NCBI GenBank assembly: GCA_015227615.1
Contig: JAALGZ010000030.1
Coordinates: 369,122-433,121, forward strand
DNA: 64,000 nt
Origin: Labyrinthula sp. Ha
Lineage: Eukaryota > Sar > Bigyra > Labyrinthulida > Labyrinthulaceae
Reading direction: 5' to 3'
Shown here one piece after another: positions 20,685-30,674 of this stretch. The translations under genes and the position numbers were made by a program. Position 1 is the stretch's first letter; each line of letters starts with the position of its first letter. The notes under the pieces were generated by a model. That model had not been told where the DNA came from and did no database searches. It was given only the letters and a program-made list of their open reading frames with translations.

Positions 20685-20824
20685 AAGTTAACAAATTTTG
20701 TTAGCTTACCGGTAATTTACCGCTAATAAACGGTAACTAACAAAATCCTTACCGTTATTACCGGTAAGCAAAATTTGGGTATTTTTTTACCGTTAGTTAC
20801 CGTTTATACCGTTAAAGAACCCTA
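20685..20824. repeat. hAT right end: subterminal array and TIR
   Basis: Contains TTACCGGTAATTTACCG, ACGGTAACTAAC, TTATTACCGGTAA and GTTAGTTACCG and ends CCGTTAAAGAACCCTA, the inverse of the left TIR. Confidence 0.85.
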
Positions 20825-20832
20825 ACCCTAGA

Positions 20833-21346
20833 CCTAAGGGAATCATTTTTTCAAATTCCAATAGAGAAAGAATCAAGGAAAATTTTAGCATTCGGGAGTT
20901 CTGGTACTCCACTTTTGCAATATACAGCCCTACCAATGGGCCTAAGTATTTCTACAGGTTTGTTACAACGAACATTGGTTGAATTATTAATGCCATATTA
21001 CATGCAAACATGTATCATTTACTGTGATGACATTCTGGTTTTTACCAACTCTTACGACGAACAAGACCACATAAGGGTGCTCAATTTGATTCTAGAGAAG
21101 TTAAATTCCGCCGACGCGCTTCTGAAGGTGTCCAAACTGGAAATTTGTAAGAGACGTGTCAAATTTCTTGGCATGTCTTTGTCAGCAGACGGTTGGAACA
21201 TTGAGAAGAAATTCACAAATGCTATTTCCGACGCTCCACGTCCCAATTCGCGTAAATCGCTCAAGGGATTTCTGGGACTAGCAAACTGGCAACGTACTTT
21301 TATCCGGGGATTCAGCCAAGAAGTTCATCCCTCCAAAAACTCTTGA
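20833..21346 (+). pseudogene. Gypsy-1 reverse transcriptase, C-terminal part
   Basis: Continues the RT after the hAT element. It contains LLQYTALPMGLSISTGLLQR and the catalytic CIIYCDDILVFT (YCDD in place of YVDD/FVDD), then KVSKLEICKRRVKFLGMSLS and FLGLANWQRTF, typical gypsy thumb and tether motifs. The frame ends at 21346 and the RNase H frame starts at 21343 in another phase, which needs one small indel near 21335. Confidence 0.88.
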
Positions 21347-22131
21347 AAAAAGAGTGCTTAAACGAGACCTTTGACAAACTATGGACGCAGCAACAAGAGA
21401 CCGCGTTCAAGAGAATAAAGAAGTTATTATGTGAAGCAGCGGGTCTTCTACACCCTGACTTCAAAAAAGATTTTTTTATCATGACGGATAGCTCGGATTT
21501 CGCCATTGGTGGCGTTCTTTTCCAGAAAGGAGGCAAAAATCAAGCAAATGTATTAGGTTATTATTCAAAAACATTAAATCCGACCCAACAAAAATATAGT
21601 ATCGTGGAGAAGGAGGCTCTTGGTGTAGTGAAAAGTTTGGAATTCTTCAGACCCATAATACTTGGACTCAGAGTAACGGTTTTTACGGATCAAAAGGCTT
21701 TGGTTAGCCTCTTATTCAAAGACTCCCCGACGAAATTTGCAAGATACCGGGAAATATTAGGTGGATATGAAGTGACTTTAAAGTACATAGAAGGAGATAA
21801 AAACAAAAGCGACTGGCTAAGTAGATACTCGACAGGACTGAAATTTCAAGTAAAAGAAGAAGATAGAAACATTCCGAAGGATTGGTCGGAGGCTGTCTTT
21901 GGCTCACAATCCTTCATTGTTTCATTGCTGAAAGATGCAGATCTTCAAACAGAACAAACTTTAGCTGAAGATGAATTTTACTTAAAGGCAATTCAAGCTA
22001 TTCAAAGTTCAAACGACACTTTTGAAGTAGACAGAAGAAAATACGAAACAAAAGATTTCACGCTTATTGATAATGTTTTAAGATATTTGGGAAGAACTTA
22101 TGTACCAGTAATGGCGAGAAATAAACTGTAA
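21343..22131 (+). pseudogene. Gypsy-1 RNase H
   Basis: Shows FFIMTDSSDFAIGGVLFQ (first catalytic Asp), LGYYSKTLNPTQQKYSIVEKE (catalytic Glu in VEKEALGVV), VFTDQKALVSL and YIEGDKNKSDWLSR. This is the gypsy RNase H of about 120 residues, followed by the connection to integrase. The frame closes with TAA at 22129-22131, and the integrase zinc finger continues in a different phase, so one base is missing near 22126. Confidence 0.85.
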
Positions 22132-23129
22132 AAGACTTTCATTACATAACAAAAGATACCGCCCATCAGGGCATTACAAATACCATTTACATATTAAAAA
22201 AAATCTATTTTTGGCCACAGATGGAAAAATTCATTCAGAACTTGATAAATGACTGTAATATCTGCAAAATTGGAAAAAATATAAAGTTCAGAGTAAATGA
22301 GTCGCCCATTAAGAAAGAGGATTTAATTGCTTTCGAGAGTATCCACATGGACCTTTTTGGATTCGGCATTTTGGATAAATATAATCTCTTTCAGGGTGCC
22401 TTCGTTATTGTAGACTCCAAAACTGGTTTTACTATGTACCTCCCCATGAAAAATAAGTCTTCGAAAGAAATTGTGGATAAGTTATTGAATAATTGGACTA
22501 TCATATTTGGATATCCTAGTTTTATACGTACTGACCAGGAGAAGTGCTTCATGAGTCAAGACTTCAAAGATTTTTTAGAAGTAAATAAAGTTCAGCATTC
22601 TGTGAGTGGTATTTATGACCACTCCCAGAACGGTGTCGCTGAAAGATCATTAAAGTATTTGGTGGAACAGTTGAAAGTGGTAAATTTAGTTAAAAGACAA
22701 GAAAAGTTTAATTGGCCAAAACTATTGGCCTTGATCACGACTAGAAGGAACGCAACATATAGCAAAGCATGTGAAAACACGCCATATTTTGTTGTATTTA
22801 AGAAAGAGTGGAAATATGAATATGGTTTGAGAAAATAATTACTGAATAACGATGAAACACGAGTATTTGAAAGATTAAAAGAAAGAGATATTGAAAATAG
22901 GAGAATAAGTATGGACTTTTCATGGAAAAAACGCAATATAACTATGAAACCGTTATTGCCCGATACGTTGGTGTGGTGGTTAAATCCCACTTTGAGAAAA
23001 TTTGATGCTGACACCACTATTTGGCGTGTCCTTAAAGCGATTGGAAACAATATATATGAAGTAAAGAATATTGAGAGTGAAGAGATGGTCAAAGTATCTG
23101 GAAGAAATCTCATACCTTTGTGCATGTAA
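22132..23129 (+). pseudogene. Gypsy-1 integrase
   Basis: The HHCC zinc finger (FHYITKDTAHQG, then CNICKIGK) precedes the catalytic core with Asp in HMDLFGFG, Asp in FIRTDQEKCF and Glu in NGVAERSLK. An in-frame TAA at 22836-22838 interrupts the C-terminus, which continues in the same phase to 23129 with PDTLVWWLNPTLRKFDADT and IWRVLKAIGNNIYEVKN, the usual gypsy integrase C-terminal barrel. All three DDE residues are present. Confidence 0.85.
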
Positions 23130-23145
23130 GGAGCTGGTGCAGGGC

Positions 23146-23390
23146 TGTTGTATATGGAATTATTCGCTCCTTTTACGACATGGTATTTATTGAGTTTTAC
23201 GTATTTATGGTCACCTAGCTTTGTAGCTAGGTTCCCGTTTTGGTTTTCATTATATTATATGTTATCATATCAAATATCGCATAAGTGTGTATAAGAACGA
23301 AGGAAGTTTTATTTAAGTTCTTAAAGAGTTATCTTATCACTTGTAACACACTCCCTTTAACAAATCTCTCTACGTTTCCTAAATACAACA
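23146..23390 (+). repeat. Gypsy-1 3' LTR
   Basis: 245 bp from TGTTGTATATGG to CTAAATACAACA, preceded by AAGGAGCTGGTGCAGGG, the likely polypurine tract. It differs from the 5' LTR at about eight sites. Confidence 0.88.
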
Positions 23391-23933
23391 GAAAGCTACT
23401 GTGGATTTGTTAAACGTGGGAGATCTAAGATGCATTTGTAGGCCTAAGTCGATTTGCAAAAACTCGGTTTGTTTGTGTGGGAGGTTTAGCCAAGTAAAGT
23501 CGTTTGGTGATTTCATTCCAAACTCTCTGAAAGCAATCTTCATTAAGTCAGCCTCGTTGATTAGAATGAGGAATTCAGTCATTGTAAGACGGAAGCCAAG
23601 ATTCCAAGGAAGTACTCTTGTCCAGTTTTCATCATTGCGTTTCAAAAAAAGAAGTCCTCTTGATTGAGCAAAAGCGGATGGAAAATCATCGACTTCATCT
23701 GTTAGAAGGTAAATGTAAGGATTGACTATAAGTTGACTCCATTTCCTGTTTCCAGTTCCGAAGTTTGCACCAAGTGAGGCGATTGGAGTTGCGTTCAAAG
23801 CAAGTGTGTTGGATTGAAATGTTTCGATGAATTTGTGAGTTGAAAAAATTGCCGTTACGGCATCGATGTCGAAGTGGTCGCTTAAGAGGAGCTCTTGAGG
23901 CTCGACTCTTCTAATGTAAGGCGGTTGTCTCAC
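23391..23933 (-). pseudogene. unrecognised protein family F, copy 1 (3' cut by Gypsy-1)
   Basis: A minus-strand frame of about 180 residues beginning MRQPPYIRRVEPQELLLSDH, with FDIDAVTAIF, NRKWSQLIVNPYIYLL, LPWNLGFRLTM, FREFGMKSPNDFTWL, LQIDLGLQM and FNKSTVAF. It is open and has no stop, but its C-terminal half is replaced by the Gypsy-1 LTR at 23390 (the last four residues are LTR-coded). The plus-strand sequence at 25060-25975 encodes a clear homologue with the same blocks in order. No known domain is recognised. It could be the gag- or env-like ORF of another retroelement, or a host gene family. Confidence 0.5.
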
Positions 23934-24483
23934 CGCCGCACTAAGTTTCTATCTCTTAGTTCTTTGCGTTTGTTTTCTTAAAGGACTTGGGGTAATGTCA
24001 AACTGAGAAAAAAAATTAAACGTTCAAAAAAAATTCAACGATCAAAATTTAATGAAAAATTTAAACGAACAAATTTATCTAATCGTTTAAAAAAATTTCG
24101 TTGGCCAACCATGTAATATTATTTAGTCGTTTAATATTGAATTTGTTGGGTAAAAAAATAAAATTCATTAATTGCCCAAAGTATAAGTATAAGAGGCTCA
24201 CCGTTTTAAAGCTCCGAGAGAGATTAGTGAGGTAGTCCAGTAGGGGTAATCGACCCTGGGGCGCCCATGGCACCTCAACAAATCTTCGGGAAACCCCGGG
24301 AATACGCTGTAAACCATGTTTTTTACGGGTTTACCTCCTTCAAACCCCCGGGAGAGATATCTCATTATCATACTCGGAATCTGCGCCCTTTTTACATACC
24401 CTGTAAAAAATTCAGCTTCTCAAAGTCCGGGGTTACCGAGATACGATCCATTTCTTAGTTCTAGTTGGCATAACGCTAGGACG

Positions 24484-24960
24484 ATTGCCCAAAAATTCTT
24501 TTTGGTATATTCATGCCCCTGAGAAAGGCCACATGGCCCAAATAGCTGAGTGACTGAAATAGACATTAAGTTAACGGAATGTTCTTGTTATATCGGTATA
24601 TCAAATATGTTCCGGTAATATAATTGCCCAAAGTTTTTTTTTGCATTCTTGCACTTTACGAAAGGGGCCACATGGCCCAAGTTTTTGAGTGACCAAAATA
24701 GACATTTCATTAATGGAACACTAATGCTATAGCGATATGCCAAATAAATACCGGTATTTGAATTGACAAAATTTTTGGAAAATCTTAAGGTATAAAAAAA
24801 GTCCATTTGGCCCAAATTATCAATACTTGAACACCTTATGGATATTGTCATTGTACTGTCAGCTTTATCGATAATTTCTCAATTGCCCAAAATTGTTTTC
24901 GCCCAAACTTTTTTCTGATTTTGCTGATGTATATAGAACCATATGGCCCGAATCATAATT
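24484..24960 (+). repeat. array of about 139-bp degenerate tandem repeats
   Basis: The landmark ATTGCCCAAA (or ATTGACAAAA) starts units at about 24484, 24623, 24762 and 24882, that is 139, 139 and 120 bp apart. Each unit also holds CATATGGCCCAAA or CATTTGGCCCAAA, and the first two share GAGTGAC-AAATAGACATT and a CCGGTAT segment. A further ATTGCCCAAA lies at 24171. The array sits between the two head-to-head copies of family F and could be an LTR-internal or promoter repeat. Confidence 0.6.
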
Positions 24961-25059
24961 AAGCTTATTTGAAAAAAATATCCATAAAGCAAGGAGGCAA
25001 AAAAGAATTTTAAAAGACAGAAGCTTAGCCCGAAACCGAGTTCTAGTTACTGAACTCGC

Positions 25060-25975
25060 GTGGAACCATCACGAATGGTTACTAGTGATGACTACAACAT
25101 TGATGCAATTACAGCTCTTTTGACTAGGGCACAATTTCACACAAACTTTGAACATGAATTGCTCACAATCGATCTGCTTTCTATGAAGCGTGGTGGGAAG
25201 TTTTTTAAAGGTGACAAAGACTGGTCACAATTATCCGTCAACCCATAGATTTATATTCCTCGTGGCGAAGTAGAGCAATTCCTGAGTGTTTTTTCTCAGA
25301 TGAGAAGAGCAGAATTCTTGAAGAAGAACCACTCTAACCCTGAAAAAGTTCTCCCATGGAACATTTCCATGCGAATTTTAATGCTTGATTTACTAAGGGC
25401 TTTCAATTTAGCTATGATTACTAAAGTAATTCTAAAGGAATTTGGAATGAAGAGCTTAAACAATTGCTTTTGAGTCGAGCGACATCTTTCTGAACATCGG
25501 TACCTTCAGGTAGACATTGGACTTGAGATTGAGATCACTGGTTCTAGGTTTAAGAAATCTACAGTAGCGTTTAATGGGGCTGAACTTCACTGGAATTCGT
25601 TCTCTGGGAGTCTTTTCCTTAAGCACTTTGAAACGTTTTATTTGCTAAACAAGAAGTTAGGTTCTTTCACTCTTAGTGACAAGTCATATTTTGTTCCGAA
25701 GGTGATGCCTCCTGCTGTAAATTAGGTGAAGAAGGTCAAACTTTACGGTGGACATTACGACCAGTTAAATGGTTTGTACCAGATACAAAACAGAAAAGCT
25801 ATTTAAGTTCCGGTCATTACCTCTGGTTCATACAAGAAAGCAAAATTTGAACTAGAGAACGTTTTTGAGGTTTAAGCAACTCAAGAGGTTGAAGTTGATC
25901 ATTTAGTTTCAGACAAAGCGTTTGGATGTTTTGTCACTGAGGGATTACATGACGAAATGGCTAAGGATTAACCTT
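25060..25975 (+). pseudogene. unrecognised protein family F, copy 2 (several stops)
   Basis: Homologous to the minus-strand copy at 23391-23933: YNIDAITALL, DKDWSQLSVNP, LPWNISMRI, LKEFGMKSLNN, LQVDIGLEI and FKKSTVAF align in order. It continues beyond the shared part (HWNSFSGSLFLKHFETFYLL, SDKSYFVPKVMPP, LYGGHYDQLNGLYQI) and so shows the half lost from copy 1. In-frame stops occur at 25246, about 25471 and at five or more later places. The stop at about 25471 (TGA) aligns with Trp (TGG) in copy 1. No known domain is recognised. Confidence 0.5.
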
Positions 25976-25978
25976 TTT

Positions 25979-25995
25979 GAAGAAGAGGAGGGGGA
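25979..25995 (+). other. polypurine tract-like run at the end of family F copy 2
   Basis: GAAGAAGAGGAGGGGGA directly follows the coding remnant and is followed by TATGTGAG. Such a run before a TG is what precedes the 3' LTR of a retrotransposon. No matching second LTR was found in the window, so this is only a hint that family F belongs to an LTR element. Confidence 0.35.
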
Positions 25996-26419
25996 TATGT
26001 GAGTTCTTTTGGTTTTGGTTTTAGTTTAGTTGTACCGTTTAATTAATATTGTAAATAGTTAGCGTAGTTATAATTAAAGTGGCCATAGTCGTTAGGTGCA
26101 TCTCCTAGGAAGATTTTATCGTTTGGTCGTGCCACATTTTGGGCAACTAAGAAAATCTAATTAAAAGAAAACCAATAAAACAGATAAAACAATCGTTGTA
26201 TTTGGGAGTTCAAATACTTAGTTACGATTGTCTACGTATGTATCAAAAGTAAGAAACATTCGGAAAAGACTCAAGTTCGTTTATTCTACGAGTGTAGGAT
26301 ATCTTGAGCACTTTACTTGGATAGAAAGTACTTAATCGGGATTAGCTGTGACTCTTCCAAGGGACATATTTCTGAGTCAGATTAGTATATTTCGGTTAGT
26401 CATCCGTCGGCTGACAAAC
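25996..26419. other. non-coding stretch before element B
   Basis: About 420 bp without an ORF, from TGTGAG to GACAAACA. It has the start and end letters of an LTR, but no partner copy is in the window. Confidence 0.3.
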
Positions 26420-27405
26420 AATGGAATATCTCATGTAAATTACACGTGTGTAAGAAAATCATTCCCCGTTTGTGTTTTGATCTGCAGTGCTGTGACAGAA
26501 CTTTATGGAATTCGATAAAATATCCGTTGAATAATTTTGACTGGTTGGAAGCATAACATTCTTTATCTGAACTTATCGAATACTATCGGAACTTACTGGA
26601 AATGTGTCTATGGTTTCGACGTTTCTTCTATCTCAGAGCATCTGTTTGCTGTGCGAGGGTAATGCCACCTTGTGATAAAATGAAAAATTCAATACTTTCA
26701 CATATACAGAATGGGCTGAGGCGTTCAACGCAATATGTTCACACTAGTAAACAACATATATTTATTCTCAAGATAAACATGAAATCAATGGGAAATGAAG
26801 ACGAATAACTGATTAGAACCTTTTACAGCTCTTTTCGTCCCAAATAGTGCCCCTCTCAAGAGTTTTCTTGAAAACAAAGTAAACTAAAACAAGATTATTA
26901 AAAAACTGAACCCCAAGAAGACACAACATAACTCTTGGCCTTACTGTAGGTCCATCTTCCTGCTACATGAAAATGAAAACTTGTAAGCCTTAGTTTCTAA
27001 TCTGCAAATGCTACACTTAAGTAAGCGTTGTTGTCATAGTTTTTGGTAGTCTTGGTTTATACCTTTGGTTTATATTTTGTATATGAAGGTACTGAGCAGA
27101 CTTTAATATTTAATAATGTTGAATCTAGGGAAACACTCTTTGATAAACATGTACAAAAAATGGCCGCTCCTAAGTGAACAGGCGGTAAGTTTTACAGAAC
27201 ATTCTTTTCAAAATTTAACCATTTGCTAGGCAAAAATGCGGAATTGGTTTTTTTGACTCCGGAGTAAAAGCTCCTCTTAATCTGATAAGTCAGTTGCAAT
27301 TATCGATTTTTTTTTATTTTTTACACCAGATGGGCGTAAAGAAGTGTTCACACTTTTCTCTACAATAATAGAACTGAAGTAGCTAAACTCATTAATGAAT
27401 TTAGC

Positions 27406-27666
27406 TTGTTTCGTACCTCTATCTTCTTGTGTAGAGAACAGTGGTTGCTCAGAAAGAGAGAGGGTCATGACGAAATTAGAATGTTGGTGATGCTCAATGA
27501 CTTGATTTCAATCTGTAAAAGAAGTAGAGCTAGCTTCATTGCATACCGAGAATTTACAATGAAGAATGGTTGTTCCCTCATTGAGTTCTCGGATGTTGTA
27601 AGAGAAAAATGCACATTTCTAACTGCTGATGTTCCATTTGAGCTGAGATTACAGTCTCCTGCTTAG
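27406..27666 (+). pseudogene. upstream coding segment of Ulp1 element protein (copy B)
   Basis: Counterpart of 6351-6611 with a handful of changes. After the TAG the frame remains coding-like for about 70 codons (to KVKT, then TAA) and again after it (GGHYHSLNGSYEMATRK), with later TGA and TAA codons and a phase change before the protease frame. It reads as a large decayed ORF rather than a separate short gene. No domain is recognised. Confidence 0.4.
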
Positions 27667-28109
27667 TCAAAATCCGCCATTGCTTTTGCGAAGAGGTTCA
27701 ATTATCATAAGGAAAGAAGAAGAGTGATATTGAGAACATTTAGAATTTTTCGTTTATTAGACAAGCAGTTTTTTTCGGTAACACTGTCACAAGATAATTG
27801 GACAAGTCAACAGATGGAAAACTACTTGTATTTTGCTTTAAAGGTGAAGACGTAAGGAGGACATTATCATTCCTTGAATGGTTCATACGAGATGGCAACT
27901 AGGAAAGGAACAAAAGTACAAGTGAAAAAAGAAAAAAAACTACAGAAAGAGATAACAGGTGCTGGAAAATTCTTTCTTGACACTAAGAACTACTGAACAC
28001 ATTGTTTGCCCTTATTTACGTGTTGAGTCTACAGTGAACACTCCAACTACCGAATGTAATCAAAAGATGAAACAGGAGTCATTCATTTCTCGAAGAAAAA
28101 AGTTGCAAA

Positions 28110-29684
28110 TTGTATGAAATAGATTTAGAGAAAGCAGCTGCCATGTACTATGATATTGCAAAAAGAGGGATTGGTATTGAGTTTTGTCGCAGAAGAGCTG
28201 TTTTGAGAGATAATTATATCTACTTTCTGAGAACTGGACTTGGTCTTACGAACAATAATCATAATGCCATGGACGAAATCAAAGACGGTTTAACGGGATA
28301 TATCCAGAAGACAGGAGATAGTATTTGGAAACATCAAGGCAAAGATATGGACCAGGTTTCAACTGCTAGGTTAGTTATTGAAGGTCGATATCCTGAAGAT
28401 GAGGAACGTGTTGTAAATGTTGTAAGAACCGACTTCAGCCTAACAAATGATGATATTACAAGATTCTTACAAGCAAAGTTCCCTAATGATTATGGTTGGA
28501 ACCGTAGCATGCAACGAATTGTTTTGGTTGCAATCAACTACGAAATTATTTGGGAATCTTTGGACGTTGCTCATGATCTTAGTTGGCTTGAAACTACTGC
28601 TGATGCATTAGATTACTTAAAAGATACTGTGTTAAGTACAGAAAAACCTGTCAAAGCTGTTGGAAGTGTGCTACTAGTTGATGAACATTTTATTTTCATA
28701 GCTGTTCATTTAAAAGGGAGGTTGGGAAAGAAGGTTATAATATATGATTCAATGGTTGGCAATAGGAAATATACCAAGTTGAGTTATAGAATTGCGTAGT
28801 TATGGCAGCATTTGTTTGTGAAATGGACAGAAAAGGTTGGTGGAGATTGGAACTATGAGGTGAAGGCATTTCAGGAGCAACAAGATTCTCACAACTGTGG
28901 AGTTTTTGCTCTCATTCATTGCTTGCAGTTTATGAATGTTACCTTTTCAGGGGGCATCAGAAGGGCTGGAGCTAAACCAGTAAAGGAAATGAGAGAACAC
29001 TTGTTTGAATGGGAGAACCATCCTAGATTCAGAGCTGATGATGAGACTGTACTACAGATTCAATCAGTTACTGCTAAGGTGCACAATTTTGTAGAAAATG
29101 ATGTTGTCAGAGAAGAAGAAGATGAGTCTGAGGATACCGAAACTAATGAAGATGATGAAGCAAATCCTACTGAAGATGGACAACATAATGAAGAAGACGA
29201 TGAAGAGAACGTGCAAATGTCAGAAGATGAAGGTGGAAAATTCCTTGGGCAGCAAATGATTGATCAGAGATTTGATGATGTTGGAGCGTCAGGAATGGAT
29301 ATGATTGCTATGGATACTGAAGGGCAGCCACCTACTCCACTCAGTGATGTTACAACAGTATTGGAGACACAAAATGATCTTCACCTGAGTGATATTACGA
29401 CAGTTCCTGAAACTTAAGTTAAAAATAGTTAAGACTTAGCAGGTGAAAAAATAGATGAGGAATTAAACGATGGTGACGGAAGTGATAGTAGTAGCAGCAT
29501 TGATTTCATGGATTTGTTAAATTCTGTTGCTGAAAGAAAAAATGTATCAAGAATTGTGCCTAGTGATGAGCAAGGCACTAATTTCGGTCGAGTAAGCAGT
29601 GCTAGTGATGAATTCTTCTACAAATATATGAATAAAATTGATGGTTTTAAGTTATATGAATGTGAGGTCTTTCTTATCTTCTGA
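28110..29684 (+). pseudogene. Ulp1/C48 protease with acidic tail (copy B)
   Basis: The uninterrupted version of the protease frame: N-terminal block (YEIDLEKAAAMYY), then His (FIAVHL), Asp (IYDSM), TAG at 28797-28799, Gln (FQEQ) and Cys (HNCGVFALIH), then a long acidic tail and two TAA codons at about 29415 and 29430. The tail stays open to the TGA at about 29682. The stop at 28797 aligns with CAG (Gln) of copy C1. Stops are shared with copy A, so they pre-date the duplication. The catalytic residues are all present. Ulp1 peptidases remove SUMO-like tags; in transposons their role is not established. Confidence 0.75.
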
Positions 29685-29757
29685 GAATTTTCTTATTCGT
29701 GAATATGTTTCTCAAAAGCAAACTCGATCTAAAAAAAAGAAAAAGATAAAGATAAAC

Positions 29758-30021
29758 ATGCCTAGACCAAACATTAATAGAAGGGCGTTCATAGAGATGC
29801 CTCGTCACAAGAATAATAGTCTATTATTTCTGAGAGACTTAATGCGGTATGAAGTCCACGCTTTGAAAGACGCTGAATGGAAGAAGACTAGAATCAGTAC
29901 TACAAGAACCAGAACACGTGACAGACAACTAGAAAATGCATTAGAGTGCATGGAAGTTGGAGAGGAGCACATAATCACGAAAGAGGCATCGGTAAGTGAA
30001 GACGGGATTGACAAATACTAA
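29758..30021 (+). CDS. small basic protein of the Ulp1 element (copy B)
   Basis: 87 aa, same sequence as the copy at 13110 and homologous to that at 1869. It begins 73 bp after the end of the acidic tail, in an A-rich leader (AAAAAGATAAAGATAAAC before ATG). No known domain is recognised; it is one of the few open ORFs left in this element. Confidence 0.6.
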   Translation: MPRPNINRRAFIEMPRHKNNSLLFLRDLMRYEVHALKDAEWKKTRISTTRTRTRDRQLENALECMEVGEEHIITKEASVSEDGIDKY

Positions 30022-30394
30022 GTTTCAAGAACACATAAAGATTTAAAAGCAAATAATTTGGGATTTCTGAATACCTTTAGATGTTTCCAGTATAAATATT
30101 TGTGAATGAAGATTTATGTTTTATGTTGTTCATGTAGGTTTAGGTATGAGTTAAGGGTGATTCCCCTCCTAAAGATTAAGGTCCTAATACAATTTTGGAT
30201 ATCTTACAACGGTTCCTTTCTTTTTCTTTTTTTCCCTTTTATTAGGTTAATAATTTGTTTCAACATTATTCTAATGCAATGATTTACGACAAAATAAAAC
30301 AGAAGAATGATACAGTATTTGTATTTAATGGTAGTTCGTTTGGTAATTCTACTTCAATAAGAAGTTAGTTTTGAAATATGTATTTATCGGTCAA

Positions 30395-30543
30395 AGCATT
30401 ATTAGTTACAGAAGAAAGTTAGAACATGTTACAGATCTTTCAACTGCTGGAGCTGAATTTAAGGTTGTTAGTATTTTTGTTCAAGATCTAAAAGGGAAGA
30501 TTAATTTATTGCAAGGTTTGAATATTGATTTTGGCTGGTGATT
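30395..30543 (+). other. open stretch between element B and Copia-5
   Basis: A short open frame of about 48 codons (SYRRKLEHVTDLSTAGAEF in part) ends in TGA just before the Copia-5 LTR. It is the sequence that continues past the point where copy A is cut by Gypsy-1. No domain is recognised. Confidence 0.3.
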
Positions 30544-30674
30544 TGTTGCATATATAGTAGTGTTTGCGTAGATATATATGCGTTGTTTATTGGTTTGGTA
30601 AGTTAGTGCTGGTATTCAGGAGTTAGCCTTGAATTCCAGGCATTCTTAATTCTGGAACATAAGAAACAGAAACA
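30544..30674 (+). repeat. Copia-5 5' LTR
   Basis: About 131 bp from TGTTGCATATATAG to GAAACAGAAACA, paired with 33670-33802. The end is placed on a CA shared by both copies and may be off by a few bases. Confidence 0.65.

Larger units (their letters stand above)
16360..20824 (-). mobile_element. hAT DNA transposon inserted in Gypsy-1 RT
   Basis: Perfect 8-bp target duplication ACCCTAGA (16352-16359 and 20825-20832), the length typical of hAT. Terminal inverted repeats begin TAGGGTTCTTTAACGGTA at both ends. Within about 170 bp of each end the motif TTACCGGTAA and shorter ACCGTTA/TAACGGT copies are repeated in both orientations, as hAT transposase-binding subterminal repeats often are. The only coding trace is the C-terminal part of a hAT transposase at 17010-17530. 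Joining the Gypsy sequence across one copy of ACCCTAGA gives back the open RT frame (STLDLRE), which proves the insertion point. Confidence 0.92.
13745..23390 (+). mobile_element. Ty3/gypsy retrotransposon Gypsy-1 (hosts a hAT insertion)
   Basis: LTRs of 245 bp at 13745-13989 and 23146-23390 differ at about eight positions. Inside are gag, protease, RT, RNase H and integrase in gypsy order (RT before integrase). Removing the hAT element at 16360-20824 leaves about 5.2 kb. Single-base frame breaks occur near 15770, 21335 and 22126, and stops at 22836-22838. No target duplication is seen: the left flank ends ATCGGTC, the right begins GAAAGC, and the two flanks belong to unrelated sequences. Confidence 0.9.
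26420..30394 (+). mobile_element. Ulp1 repeat element, copy B (uninterrupted)
   Basis: Begins with the same dyad block as copy A (26420-26467) and runs without interruption to about 30394, where the Gypsy-1 insertion begins in copy A. It shows the intact arrangement: leader frame (27406-27666), protease frame with stops, acidic tail, small basic ORF. Differences from copy A are few (for example Gln against Glu in the residue before SVTAKV, and one T fewer in a T-run). It proves the Copia-1 empty site. Confidence 0.7.

Noticed and set aside
25996-26419. Complete LTR between family F copy 2 and element B
   Set aside because: It begins TG and ends CA after a polypurine run, but no second copy exists in the window to confirm it; kept only as a hint.
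25060-29684. Reassigned stop codons (TAA/TAG read as Gln) to explain stops in the Ulp1 and family F frames
   Set aside because: CAA and CAG are used freely in the same frames, and SART1, P450 and the NLP gene end at TAG, TAA and TAA at the lengths expected for their families. Nonsense decay is simpler.
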